In this document: positions 25,301 to 32,300 of the stretch, piece by piece | Layout: every line of letters begins with the position of its first letter | Position numbering within the stretch: the first letter of the stretch is position 1 | Assembly: GCF_003073045.1 (NCBI RefSeq) | Contig: NC_037596.1 | Location: 14,381,950 to 14,445,949 of the forward strand | Reading direction: 5' to 3' | Origin: Pomacea canaliculata | Taxonomy: Eukaryota > Mollusca > Gastropoda > Architaenioglossa > Ampullariidae | DNA: 64,000 nt | Translations under genes and position numbers: made by a program | The notes under the pieces: generated by a model | Database searches by the model: none | Told to the model about the DNA's origin: nothing | What the model saw: the letters and a program-made list of their open reading frames with translations, nothing else

Positions 25301-28300
25301 TGCGGCTCCAAATCTTGTTCTTTTGTTTTTCACCAAGTAAGAAAAATTGTTTACTCTTCTTGATTGTTTATATAATTGTATCCTTGTGACAAATGTGAGA
25401 ATGAAACAATATGAATAACGTTGGTGGTAAATAATGAGAGCTACTGTTAGTAATGAGTAAGATATGTAATGCGTGTGCATGGGGGGAAGAGATGAAGATT
25501 ACTAAAGATGACAGTGGACTATACTTTAAGGTGGCCAAAAAAACCCCACACAATACCTTGGGTTATAAAATTAAACATAAGTAACCAATCAGAACCTCTT
25601 TAATTATTTCATCACAATTTACTTCTCTGTCATGTTATTCTTTTGTCACTTCCACTGACATCGATATCATCTGCTTGACTGGTAAACAAATCGTGCGTCC
25701 CTGTCTGTCTCCAAATTAAAGCGAAAAATATTGTCACAGTACACGCTGGTAAAATCAAACCAACTGATAAATCCATTTAAATAACATAAACATATTATCG
25801 TCTTTCATGCCGTCTGCTCGACATTCGCGGTGTTACGGGAGACATTCGCTGTGCTTTCGTTTCTCACTCGATATTTTATTTTTTTATTTGATTATTTTAT
25901 TTATTTATTGATTATTTTTTTGTGGAGTGAAAATCTTGGTACGAAAGTCAACACTTCGCAATCAACAATAACAGGCATCGTAATTATTGTCAACATCTTG
26001 TACCAAGTTGATGCAGTAGCTACACACTTTAACTGGAAATAATGATCATGGAAAGTAGTGAACGACACATATTTTCATGTCTGAGTAAGTGGTTAGTCCT
26101 CTTGTATGGTGTATGGACAAAACAGATGTGCAGATGTGTGTGTAGGAGGAAATTTTCCAAAACTTTCCAAACACGCACGCATGACGTATGCCCGTCTATC
26201 TATCTTCCAGCATATTGAATATTTGTTTGTTAACCAACAAGATTCTATAACAGCAGCAGCGTCTTGAGTCTGCATGTCCAGAACGACACACAAAGGTTCG
26301 TCTTCCTATCAGGACAAACTGTCAGAAATAAGCTTTTTTCTAACTGGTGCCGTTGAACAAGCGATATCCATTATTGTGCGGCACACCGCGGAAGGCGAGA
26401 CCAACTACACGACCCTGTGTATGCTACAGCAAAAGAAAGATGAATGCTCGTCGAATGTTCCCGAAGTGTGTGTTTGTGAGGCTCAGAAGTTCCGGTACAG
26501 ATTACGAAAACGCTTTCAACTCAAGGACACCGGGACGGTAGTCTTTGTCATCTGGGAACAATCCCGGGGGGAGAAAAAAGTGGAGATCGTAATTATTCGT
26601 AAGTACATTGGTCACGTGTCCAATTTAAGTTTTTTTTTAAAAAGATTTTGCTTCCTTCCCTTGAGGTATTACTGCAGATTACTACCGATGGTCCTTCTGT
26701 GTAAAGAATAGAATCGAAAAGTTTTCAATCTCGTTAACATTGGGGTCAGGGTTAGATGAGTTAATTAATAGATTAAAGTATCTAGCTTATGGATGGGTGA
26801 AATAGTTTCGAGATCCTGGTAATTCAATGTTCTTTAAATTAAAATGAACTTTGTTTATTGAATGTAAAATATAGCGAGCAAAAGGTTTGAGAGAGAGAGA
26901 GGGAGGCAGAGAGAGGGCATTCCTGAAACAAAGATTGAAGGCGAAAAGAGAGCAGCAGAAAAAGAGGAAATATAAAATATCCTGCTTACCAACTATCTTG
27001 GTTAACTCAAAAATGAAAGAAGAATTCATAAAATTCCAAAAAAAGCTTTTCATACAAGACGGATTAAACGTCAGGTCAAGGACGTGTATCTGTGGACTGC
27101 TGTCTGTCTACCGAGACCAACGCTTAGCTTCTTGCGAAGTTCTCCGCTGTTAGTCTCGGCGAGCTAAACAAAGAATGTGAATAAACCGGAAGCTTTGTTG
27201 TCTCATGCCTCGTTTTAGCAGTTAATCTGAAATGTGAATAAACCGGAAGCTTTGTTGTCTCATGCCTCATTTTAGTAGTTAATCTGAAATGTGAATAAAC
27301 CGGAAGCTTTGTCGTCTCATGCCTCGTTTTAGCAGTTAACTGGAAAAAAAATCGTCTGCCAGCAATCCAGTAATACAAGTCGGGCTGCTTTCTCTGCGTG
27401 TGTTGTGTGTATTTTTGTATATGTATATAAGTGTGTGTATTTATATGTATGTATGCGTGTAAATATAAGTGTGTGTATTTATATGTATGTGTGTATTTTA
27501 TGTGTATATAAGTGCGTATGTGTGTGTATTTATATGTGTATACATCTATATGTATGCATGCGTATATTTATATATATTTATATGTGTGTGTATGTGCTCT
27601 GTCGGGGCTTGCGAAAAGCTCAAGTCCTGTCTACCAGGTCGGTCACAATCCCAAAAAGTCGTTACTGAAACTGACAGGTACGACCAGCAGTCAGCACGAG
27701 AGTGGACAACCATCCAGGCTATCGACAACTCCACAGTTTTGTTGGGACTGACACCCTCAACAGCTAACCACAGCAACAGCCTCAACCTCAACATCGTCGT
27801 CGTCCTCACGTGCGTGGCCATCGTCGTCTGTGCGGTTATCGTATTTATCGTCGCTGCTAAATGTCTGTTTAGAAAATACAGCTCGGGCAGTCGTCTGCGT
27901 AAGTAGGACCGTCTCTTTGAACTAATCCCAACCTCTTTCCTCCTATTCCTGATTTTTGACTGAGTTTTCTGTTGGTCCAATGTATAATTATATCTCCCAT
28001 ATATAATTATTTTAATCTTTTATTTCATTGTCTACGTTGAGGAGAAAGGAAAATTTTTATTGCATCATTTATGTTTATATTAACTGCATTTTTCAAATTA
28101 TTATTGAATTGAATTTGATGATGACGATGATGATGTCTCCTTACATTTTGTTTATCGTTTAAATGCTGAAGACAACTAATTTGAAAGCCACTTACTTTAA
28201 GACTACAAAACTAATTATGTGTTTATAAGGTAAGCATGGTTTTATCAAAAGTTAGTGAAAGTTCGATGCTGTTTCTTTTTAACAGAGCAAGAACTCTTTG

Positions 28301-29635
28301 TCCTTTCTGGCAACAGCACGTAAGTAAATCCAATAACAATTTGATGATTGAGGGTTCCAGTTAAATAGACCACAAATTAAGTATGGGAACTAGACAATAA
28401 TGCATTTAAGGACGATGTGTCAAGTTATTTATGGAACAAAGAAGCATGAAATATAAAGGAGGGAATGAAATGAGGTTGATAAGGAGGAAATGAGGAAAAC
28501 TACCATGAAATTTTGTGGAGTATAGAAATTTTCTAGTCAGTTGTCAAATGTCTAAAATAATAAAAGAATTAAAATGAAAATAGGCGGAAGTAGGAAAGAG
28601 AGAGAGAGAAAAAGGAGAAGGCCTGACTGACTGGCAAATATAGACTGACCAATATTATATGTTATGTAACAGCAAATGATGACAATTTGGTCATTATCTG
28701 CAGGTCTGCACGAACCGGAGACACTGGCCTCCTGTCCGCCAGTTTTACTAGCGGTGTGTGCTGCTCTCACTGTCTGCGCTTATCCATTCACTACTTCCTG
28801 CATCCTAATCATCTTATTGTAATCATTGGATGTGCTAACAGTACTGACAGCAACCTTTTTATGCTAGTCATTGGATGTGCTAACAGTACTTACAGCAACC
28901 TTTTTTATGCTAGTCATTGGATGTGCTAACAGTACTTACAGCAACCTTTGTATGCTAGTCATTGAATTGTGCTAACAGTACTTGGTGCAGTCTGCTTATT
29001 CTAATTAATTGGTTGTGCTATACTTATAGGAGCCTTCTAAGTGTATTCACATTATTGTGCTAACAGTAACTGCAGCCACGCGCACTAACTGTGCTCATAC
29101 AGCCAAAGTTTTATTCTAGTCATATTTACCTCCAGTCATAATATTGAGCTACTTATTTGTAACTACTTATATTGAGCTACTTATCTGCCATCACAAAATG
29201 AGTCGCAACTCACACACACGGCAGTTTACATACTAATATTACAGCCGCCATCTTTTTGTGCTAACAGTCATTCTGTTTACTCCTAACATGGCCTCCTGTT
29301 AGAGTTAACAATACTAATCTGGCTCGTTCCCTGACAGGTTTGCTTTTCTTTTCGCTTTGTCATTGTCATATATTTTTTATCTGTTTGCTTTATTCTGATG
29401 TTTTGTCTGCCTATTATTAAGTAATAGCTCCTGGTAATTAAAGACAAGGTTTCCTGTCTTTTCAGACAGAAATTTGGCGCCAGAACACTACGACCACACC
29501 TTTCAGCCGACCAAAATCGAAGATGAAAACGCTTACTCGGAAATAAACAGTTACGACGACGGAACTTACCTCAGTGCTGTAGAACGAAACTTACCTGAGT
29601 ACGTCAACACCACACCTCAGCATCCTGTCACGTGA
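4289..29635 (+). CDS. Ig-like type I receptor gene with shared tyrosine tail
   Basis: Proposed coding exons: 4289-4358, 4499-4840, 5613-5648, 5861-5917, 8327-8395, 8784-9125, 9631-9666, 10455-10526, about 14601-14917, 27638-27898, 28286-28319 and 29470-29635. The product would be a signal peptide, one to three cysteine-patterned beta-type ectodomains, a short Ser/Thr stalk, one membrane helix and a tail of about 75 residues with several tyrosines. The boundaries of the ectodomain and stalk exons are phase 1, so they are interchangeable. The second signal-peptide exon at 8327 means that either two genes share one 3' end or a second complete gene starts there. Positions 15273-26855 repeat part of the locus and may be an assembly artefact. 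If so, the long intron before the transmembrane exon shrinks to about 1 kb. I do not know a named family; a role in recognition or immune-type signalling is inferred from architecture only. Confidence 0.6.
4499..4840 (+). CDS. Ig-like ectodomain exon, cassette 1
   Basis: This 342-nt exon (114 codons, phase 1 to 1) lies between TTGCAG and GTAAGT and is open throughout. The protein starts EAWTLSIENYT and has NFSLLNIT near residues 25-32. Cysteines fall at exon residues 54, 63, 70 and 72 (C-x8-C-x6-C-x-C), and DNGQW at 92-96 recalls the D-x-G-x-Y/W turn of Ig folds. Several N-glycosylation sites (NYT, NIT, NET, NES, NTT) indicate an extracellular domain. The canonical B- and F-strand cysteine pair of V-set domains is not obvious, so 'Ig-like' rests on pattern only. 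The exon at 8784-9125 is a paralogue of identical length and cysteine spacing. Confidence 0.82.
5051..5145 (-). mobile_element. tRNA-derived SINE fragment
   Basis: On the minus strand an A-box-like segment (GATGTCGCAAGAGTTA) is followed by a B-box-like GGTTCAGTTCTCG. The segment CTGG..GGGTTCAG.TCTCGTC is shared with the SINE at 12474-12550. It lies in the intron after ectodomain exon 1. No clear poly-A tail or target-site duplication was found. Confidence 0.5.
5613..5648 (+). CDS. Short stalk exon (12 codons)
   Basis: A 36-nt phase 1-to-1 exon lies between TTTCAG and GTATAT, coding about NTDTTKNSSALQ, which is Ser/Thr-rich as in a stalk. An exon of the same length and phase follows the second ectodomain at 9631-9666, which supports it as real despite its size. 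Confidence 0.5.
5861..5917 (+). CDS. Short stalk exon (19 codons)
   Basis: A 57-nt phase 1-to-1 exon lies between TTCTGCAG and GTATGT, coding DMTASKGLTEDVAALPEPT. It is probably an extracellular stalk piece. Its counterpart in the second cassette is the 72-nt exon at 10455-10526. Confidence 0.52.
5918..8326 (+). other. Intron / intergenic part between receptor cassettes
   Basis: No further exon can be supported firmly. An acceptor-like CTCCAG near 6577 is followed by an in-phase reading that soon stops; it may be a decayed or terminal exon. About 6650-6960 resembles 10960-11130, and 3930-4000 resembles 7905-7975, so the two cassettes arose by tandem duplication of about 4 kb. Microsatellite runs lie near 7445-7470 and 7680-7800. 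Confidence 0.4.
8327..8395 (+). CDS. Signal-peptide exon 2 (one base short)
   Basis: ATG at 8327-8329 begins a signal-peptide exon homologous to 4289-4358. The hydrophobic core VSLLLAWITNAN and the donor AACG|GTTGGT are clear. As written, the exon is 69 nt and the core is out of frame with the ATG. The copy at 19293-19362 has five Ts where this one has four (ACTTTT.AC), is 70 nt, and reads M-E-S-S-T-F-Y-F-G-Q into the same core. A homopolymer miscall, or a real null allele, is the likely reason. It is spliced in phase 1 to 8784. Confidence 0.62.
8784..9125 (+). CDS. Ig-like ectodomain exon, cassette 2
   Basis: This 342-nt exon lies between TTCCAG and GTAAGT, phase 1 to 1, and is open throughout. 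The protein begins ESWTLSIENYTDPF. It has NFSLVNIS, cysteines at exon residues 53, 62, 69 and 71 (C-x8-C-x6-C-x-C) and NDSGQW. Length and cysteine spacing match the exon at 4499-4840 exactly, while much of the surface sequence differs. That is the pattern of an old duplication under structural constraint. It has its own signal-peptide exon 390 bases upstream. A badly disrupted copy lies at 19759-20284. Confidence 0.82.
9631..9666 (+). CDS. Short stalk exon (12 codons), cassette 2
   Basis: This 36-nt phase 1-to-1 exon lies between GTTCCAG and GTATTT and codes about KTAKQTSATTEK, Thr/Ser-rich. It is equal in length and phase to 5613-5648, which follows the first ectodomain. Confidence 0.5.
10455..10526 (+). 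CDS. Stalk exon (24 codons), cassette 2
   Basis: This 72-nt phase 1-to-1 exon lies between TGTCAG and GTAGGG and codes GHEHPPSGLTTEGTSFSYDV then TEST. It is preserved almost base for base at 22088-22159, with one synonymous-site change, while the surrounding intron differs by small indels. Confidence 0.55.
12474..12550 (-). mobile_element. tRNA-derived SINE
   Basis: On the minus strand GGTGACACAACGGTTAACC (A-box-like) is followed about 45 bases later by GGGTTCAGATCTCG (B-box-like), the usual layout of a tRNA-derived SINE head. It shares its B-box flank with the fragment at 5051-5145. Its copy in the repeated block lies near 24156-24242. No tail or target-site duplication was resolved. Confidence 0.55.
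14601..14917 (+). CDS. Third Ig-like ectodomain exon, frame disturbed
   Basis: Translated piecewise, this exon gives VLSLHVQNDTQRFVF at the start (compare WTLSIENYT..F), then FFLTGAV, a C-x8-C-x7-C-x-C cysteine set ending in CVC, and a D-x-G-x-V turn. It therefore belongs to the same ectodomain family. The donor is ATTC|GTAAGT. In this copy and in the copy at about 26263-26598 the frame is broken, but at different places and by one- or two-base indels. Sequence error is therefore more likely than decay. The acceptor (a CAGCAGCAG run) does not give a clean phase in either copy. The start is approximate. Confidence 0.5.
15173..15272. other. 100-N assembly gap
   Basis: Exactly 100 Ns, the usual placeholder for a scaffold gap of unknown size. 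Left-hand sequence corresponds to about 26855 and right-hand sequence to about 5093, so the gap sits at the junction of two copies of the same segment. Confidence 0.97.
19293..19362 (+). CDS. Signal-peptide exon 2, intact copy
   Basis: This 70-nt exon begins at ATG 19293-19295 and reads MESSTFYFGQFVSLLLAWIT then NAN, ending at the donor AACG|GTTGGT in phase 1. Unlike 8327-8395 it is in frame, so it shows what the upstream copy should encode. Whether it is a separate gene or the same locus assembled twice depends on the status of 15273-26855. Confidence 0.6.
19759..20284 (+). pseudogene. Disrupted copy of ectodomain exon 2
   Basis: The first 230 bases follow 8784-9125 closely, with short inserts near 19815 that put in a stop. 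From about 20000 AT-rich extra sequence is interleaved with recognisable anchors (ACTCGGACAA, CACGAAGGTGTGGTTCAACA), lengthening the exon from 342 to about 526 bases. The donor GTAAGT is retained. As written it cannot code the domain. Interleaving of this kind points to poor base calling rather than one insertion event. Confidence 0.6.
22088..22159 (+). CDS. Second copy of 72-nt stalk exon
   Basis: Same length, phase and splice signals as 10455-10526, differing at one base (GGG against GGC, synonymous). It is part of the repeated block. Confidence 0.5.
26263..26598 (+). CDS. Second copy of ectodomain exon 3
   Basis: Most of the exon reads in one frame: SFFLTGAVEQAISIIV, then a C-x8-C-x7-C-x-C set with CMLQQKKDEC and VCVC, then LKDTGTVVFVIW, ending EIVII before GTAAGT. 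The first about 60 bases are in another frame, so at least one indel remains. It is cleaner than 14601-14917. It lies only about 1.04 kb before the transmembrane exon, a reasonable intron. Start approximate. Confidence 0.55.
27174..27341 (+). repeat. Three 57-bp tandem repeats
   Basis: Three near-perfect copies of a 57-base unit beginning AATGTGAATAAACCGGAAGC, differing at a few bases, lie in the intron about 300 bases before the transmembrane exon. The CCGGAAG core resembles an ETS-type site, which may be chance. Confidence 0.9.
27397..27600 (+). repeat. TGTATA/TGTG microsatellite
   Basis: A long imperfect run of TGTGTGTATTTATATGTATG-type sequence. Its translation gives Tyr/Val/Cys-rich nonsense peptides in all forward frames. 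It lies directly upstream of the transmembrane exon. Confidence 0.85.
27638..27898 (+). CDS. Stalk and transmembrane exon
   Basis: The exon is 261 nt. The acceptor CTACCAG at 27631-27637 gives phase 1, and the donor CTGC|GTAAGT keeps it. The protein has about 50 hydrophilic residues (with NST and NHS glycosylation sites), then a membrane helix NIVVVLTCVAIVVCAVIV and FIVAA, then the stop-transfer sequence KCLFRKY. This gives a type I topology with the following exons cytoplasmic. It is the only membrane exon seen in the locus, so every upstream ectodomain cassette must either use it or be secreted. Confidence 0.75.
28286..28319 (+). CDS. Small cytoplasmic exon
   Basis: A 34-nt exon lies between TTTTTAACAG and GTAAGT, phase 1 to 2, reading QQELFVLSGNS between its neighbours. 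It is accepted because it joins the transmembrane exon to the tail exon in frame; no other exon found does this. Confidence 0.6.
28824..29130 (+). repeat. 45-bp tandem repeat, decaying 3'
   Basis: Four good copies of a 45-46-base unit (CATTGGATGTGCTAACAGTA ...) start at about 28824, 28869, 28915 and 28960. Ever more diverged copies continue to about 29130. They fill much of the last intron of the receptor gene. Confidence 0.85.
29470..29635 (+). CDS. Tyrosine-rich cytoplasmic tail exon
   Basis: The acceptor CAGACAG at 29463-29469 (the downstream of two AGs; the upstream one gives an early stop) opens a 54-residue tail ending at TGA 29633-29635. It has five tyrosines: EHYDH, NAYSEI, NSYDDG, GTYLSAV and PEYVNTT. 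Y-V-N-T fits the Grb2-type pY-x-N pattern, Y-S-E-I fits Y-x-x-I, and D-D-G-T-Y-L faintly recalls hemITAM sites. No second perfect Y-x-x-L/I follows at ITAM spacing. Such tails usually signal through SH2 proteins after Src-family phosphorylation; here this is inference. Confidence 0.78.
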
Positions 29636-29954
29636 CAGATGTCTCCCAGAGACAGTCCATTAGCTTACATTCACATGAAGGCATCTGTGATGAATATTAA
29701 ATAATTGATAAAACCACAAAATGCATTGCAGATATTCTGATACTACTTATCACTGAAAAGGGAAATATATTTAAAACTTTAGAGAATTCGATTCAAGATG
29801 CAAGTGCGTTTAAAAAGGCATGATGATACTCAGAGACTGAAAAACTAGTAGGAAGTGTTTCTTTTTTTTCCATTGGCTGGGTAAAGCCAAGTGCAAGAAA
29901 CTATTTCCCCGACGCCGGGGGAACACATTTTATCAACACACTTTTTTCATCATG

Positions 29955-29960
29955 AATAAA
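29955..29960 (+). terminator. Poly-A signal of receptor gene
   Basis: AATAAA lies about 320 bases after the stop codon in AT-rich sequence, at a plausible distance for the end of the 3' untranslated region. Confidence 0.45.
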
Positions 29961-30214
29961 GAATGAAAATGAAAATAGGGTATTCATCAAGATTTAAGGA
30001 AATCGTGTCCCATACTGAGCTTTACGAGGGCTTTAAAATATGTGATTTCTGTCAGATAAATGAATACGGGAGAATGCGTAAATGAAACTAAACGAGGGAC
30101 TAAATAATAAATGAATATGTATATATATATATATAACTTTGCATGTAATTTTGTCTATAATTTAATACATATTTTAGTATGTATAGACGTGTGCTTGTAG
30201 TACATTTGTACATG

Positions 30215-30724
30215 TTATTGATGTTCATTTGAAATCAACGCAAAAAGTTTGGGTGAAATTAAAGACCAACTTCTTTGGACACAATCTCCTAAGTGAAGGA
30301 AGACATTTGAATGAGGATTGATGATGATGATGGATGATGATGAATGATGGATGATGGATGATGATGATGGAAAAATCGTCGTGAAGTTTTCTTGATTACC
30401 GATATCACATAATTTTCTGAGATCATTTGAGATGGCGGATACCGGACTGATCGTGTCGTTGATCGCCATGAGATCTTCCGCCATAGTGCCATCGGCAAAT
30501 GTCACCGTCCGAGTGGATCCGTGAGATGAGACACAGTCGTCGGTGAAAAGGCAGAACAGATGGGAGAGGACGCATCCTTGTGGCGCCACCAGCATGTTGG
30601 ACTCTTGCTCTTTGGAGCCGGTGTAAGAGGAGGTCAAGGAGTACTTTACTACGATATGATAACAGTCGTGTTTAAAATGTGGGCTGTGTGACTGCGTGCC
30701 TGCTAGTATGTGCGCCTGAAGCAA
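30215..30724 (-). mobile_element. LINE reverse transcriptase relic
   Basis: A minus-strand frame of 169 codons carries APQGCVLSHLFCLFTDDCV at residues 47-65 and then TFADGT. These correspond to the reverse transcriptase blocks PQGCVLSPLL and FADDT of jockey/CR1/Rex-type non-LTR elements. The catalytic second Asp is Gly and the similarity stops soon after, running into a GAT microsatellite. It is a dead 5'-truncated fragment. Confidence 0.7.
30312..30370 (+). repeat. GAT microsatellite
   Basis: An imperfect (GAT)n run within the LINE relic. On the minus strand it reads as a His/Ser-rich peptide of no meaning. Confidence 0.85.
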
Positions 30725-31524
30725 ACCCTCGACCTTTAATTCTTGACGATTTGGAATATGGCTGAAATCGGGTTTTTTAGGGGAATATGAAAAGAAGAAA
30801 ACGAACTGGCAAAAAAAAAATAATCATCTAAAAAGGGTACTAGTGGAGAAATAACTTCCGGTATTTACACTTTTTTGTTTCTCTCTTAGTATCTATGTAT
30901 TTGTGCATTAGAGGATGGGAGAGAGTGGACGAACTATTTTCTTATGACCTTGGCTCATGGAACATTGAGTGGTTTATCTCCATTATCAAGAAAAGTAAAT
31001 ACGAGAGTGTGACGAATTGTAACCATTGTGGAGATGTTCCCCTCAGTGACTGGTGAAGCTGTACTCAATATTTGACCCCGTACCTGACCCCGCCGGTGTC
31101 TTCCGATCCGTCTAGACCTTTTTAGTACGTGTGGAGGGGAATATAACTGACGTAAGCCATTGGTATCCAGAATGTTTGCTGTGAATTAGCGCATGCGTGA
31201 CTAATATCTGATTCTCCATGTGTACATTTTGTCTCTAGATGTGCACAATTGTAAGTCTGTATGTCTCCAAACTCTCTGCTAAAACTTTGGTCTTTGTCTT
31301 TGCTCGGAGTTCGAAAAAACTTGGTTTTTCAGGAAACAGATGTAAAAAGTATCAACTTTGTAACCTCATCTCTGGCAAGTAATCTGTGAAGATGATCAGG
31401 ACGTGAGCCGAGGGATTTCCTTGAGAATTTATCTTGCAAAACAAACGTTCGGAAATGTCTACTTGATATCCATGTTTATTGGGGATATATTGCAAGAATA
31501 TCAGAGAAAAAGGATCTCAAAAAT

Positions 31525-32300
31525 GTGTAGCAGTAGTTCAAAGGAAATGAGAAAAATAATAAATAATAGTTCCCATGTTTGATGGTACCACCTATCTTTT
31601 AAAGGATTAGTTTGACAGTGAGAATGATAGCAGTTACTATCTGTAGTATTACAACCTGCTTTTAAGTAGAATTTCAAAGCACGGCTTTATCAAATCTCTG
31701 ATTTCTATTAGAAATGGAATGGTATTATTTCGAGAGGAATGAGATAAAAAAAATGTCTACAAAGTACAAGTTTAAATGAAGAGAGATGAAAGCGGATTTT
31801 TTTATCTTTAATGGCCCTCTTTGTCTTTAGAGCAGTAGTTTAAGGGGAGAAAGATAAAGACAGGTCTTGTCTCCGATGTTACCAGAAGTTTTTAAAGCGG
31901 TTGTTCAAAGTACAGCTTCCATAATAAATTACATCCATTGATCTATTGATACAGCAGTTCAAAAGGATTATATAGATATTTGAAAATGATGTTAGAAGAG
32001 ACATGAAGATAGTTCCTTTCTCTGATGGTATTAGTTGCCTTCGCAGCAGGTGTTCAAGGGACGGTTATATAAGTCAAGTTCTCTGACTATTTTTAGCATT
32101 AATATTATTATTTTCAGTTCAAAGGGAATCAGATAGGGACTGGAGTTTTCATCTTCAATGGAACCTGATGTCCTTATAGAAGCAGTTAAAAGGGAGATAA
32201 AAAAGACAGCAGTTTTTTTCATTCATGGTACCAAGGGTCTTTATGTCAGTCGTTCAAAGTATATCTACCATAATAAATCGAATCTATTGACCTTATTACT
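31525..32300 (+). repeat. Decayed minisatellite
   Basis: Phrases of the type GCAGTTCAAAGGGA..GATAAA, TCTGATGGTACCA, GTTCAAAGTACAGCTTCCA and ATAATAAAT..ATC.ATTGA recur in the same order near 31529, 31832, 31953 and 32183. The copies are diverged, with a loose period near 120-230 bases. No coding meaning was found. Confidence 0.55.

Larger units (their letters stand above)
15273..26855 (+). repeat. Second copy of 5093-15172, error-rich
   Basis: The order of landmarks repeats that of 5093-15172: SINE flank, CCGGGCCA block, signal-peptide exon, ectodomain exon 2, 72-nt exon, SINE, ectodomain exon 3, then the same end. Some blocks are nearly identical (18120-19000 against 7140-8030; 21430-26850 against 9820-15170). 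Others are almost unrecognisable (15500-17400 and 20000-21430) although anchored on both sides. Differences are dominated by one-base insertions and losses. This fits an unpolished long-read fill or misplaced haplotype better than an aged duplication, though a true recent duplication cannot be excluded. Confidence 0.85.

Noticed and set aside
27405-27751. Tyr/Val/Cys-rich plus-strand peptides
   Set aside because: They come from the TGTATA/TGTG microsatellite. Only the part from 27638, in one frame, is accepted as the transmembrane exon.
28686-28770. CTGCAG followed by an open stretch, considered as an extra receptor exon
   Set aside because: Its phase does not join 28319 to 29470 and no donor follows; the three-exon end without it is in frame.
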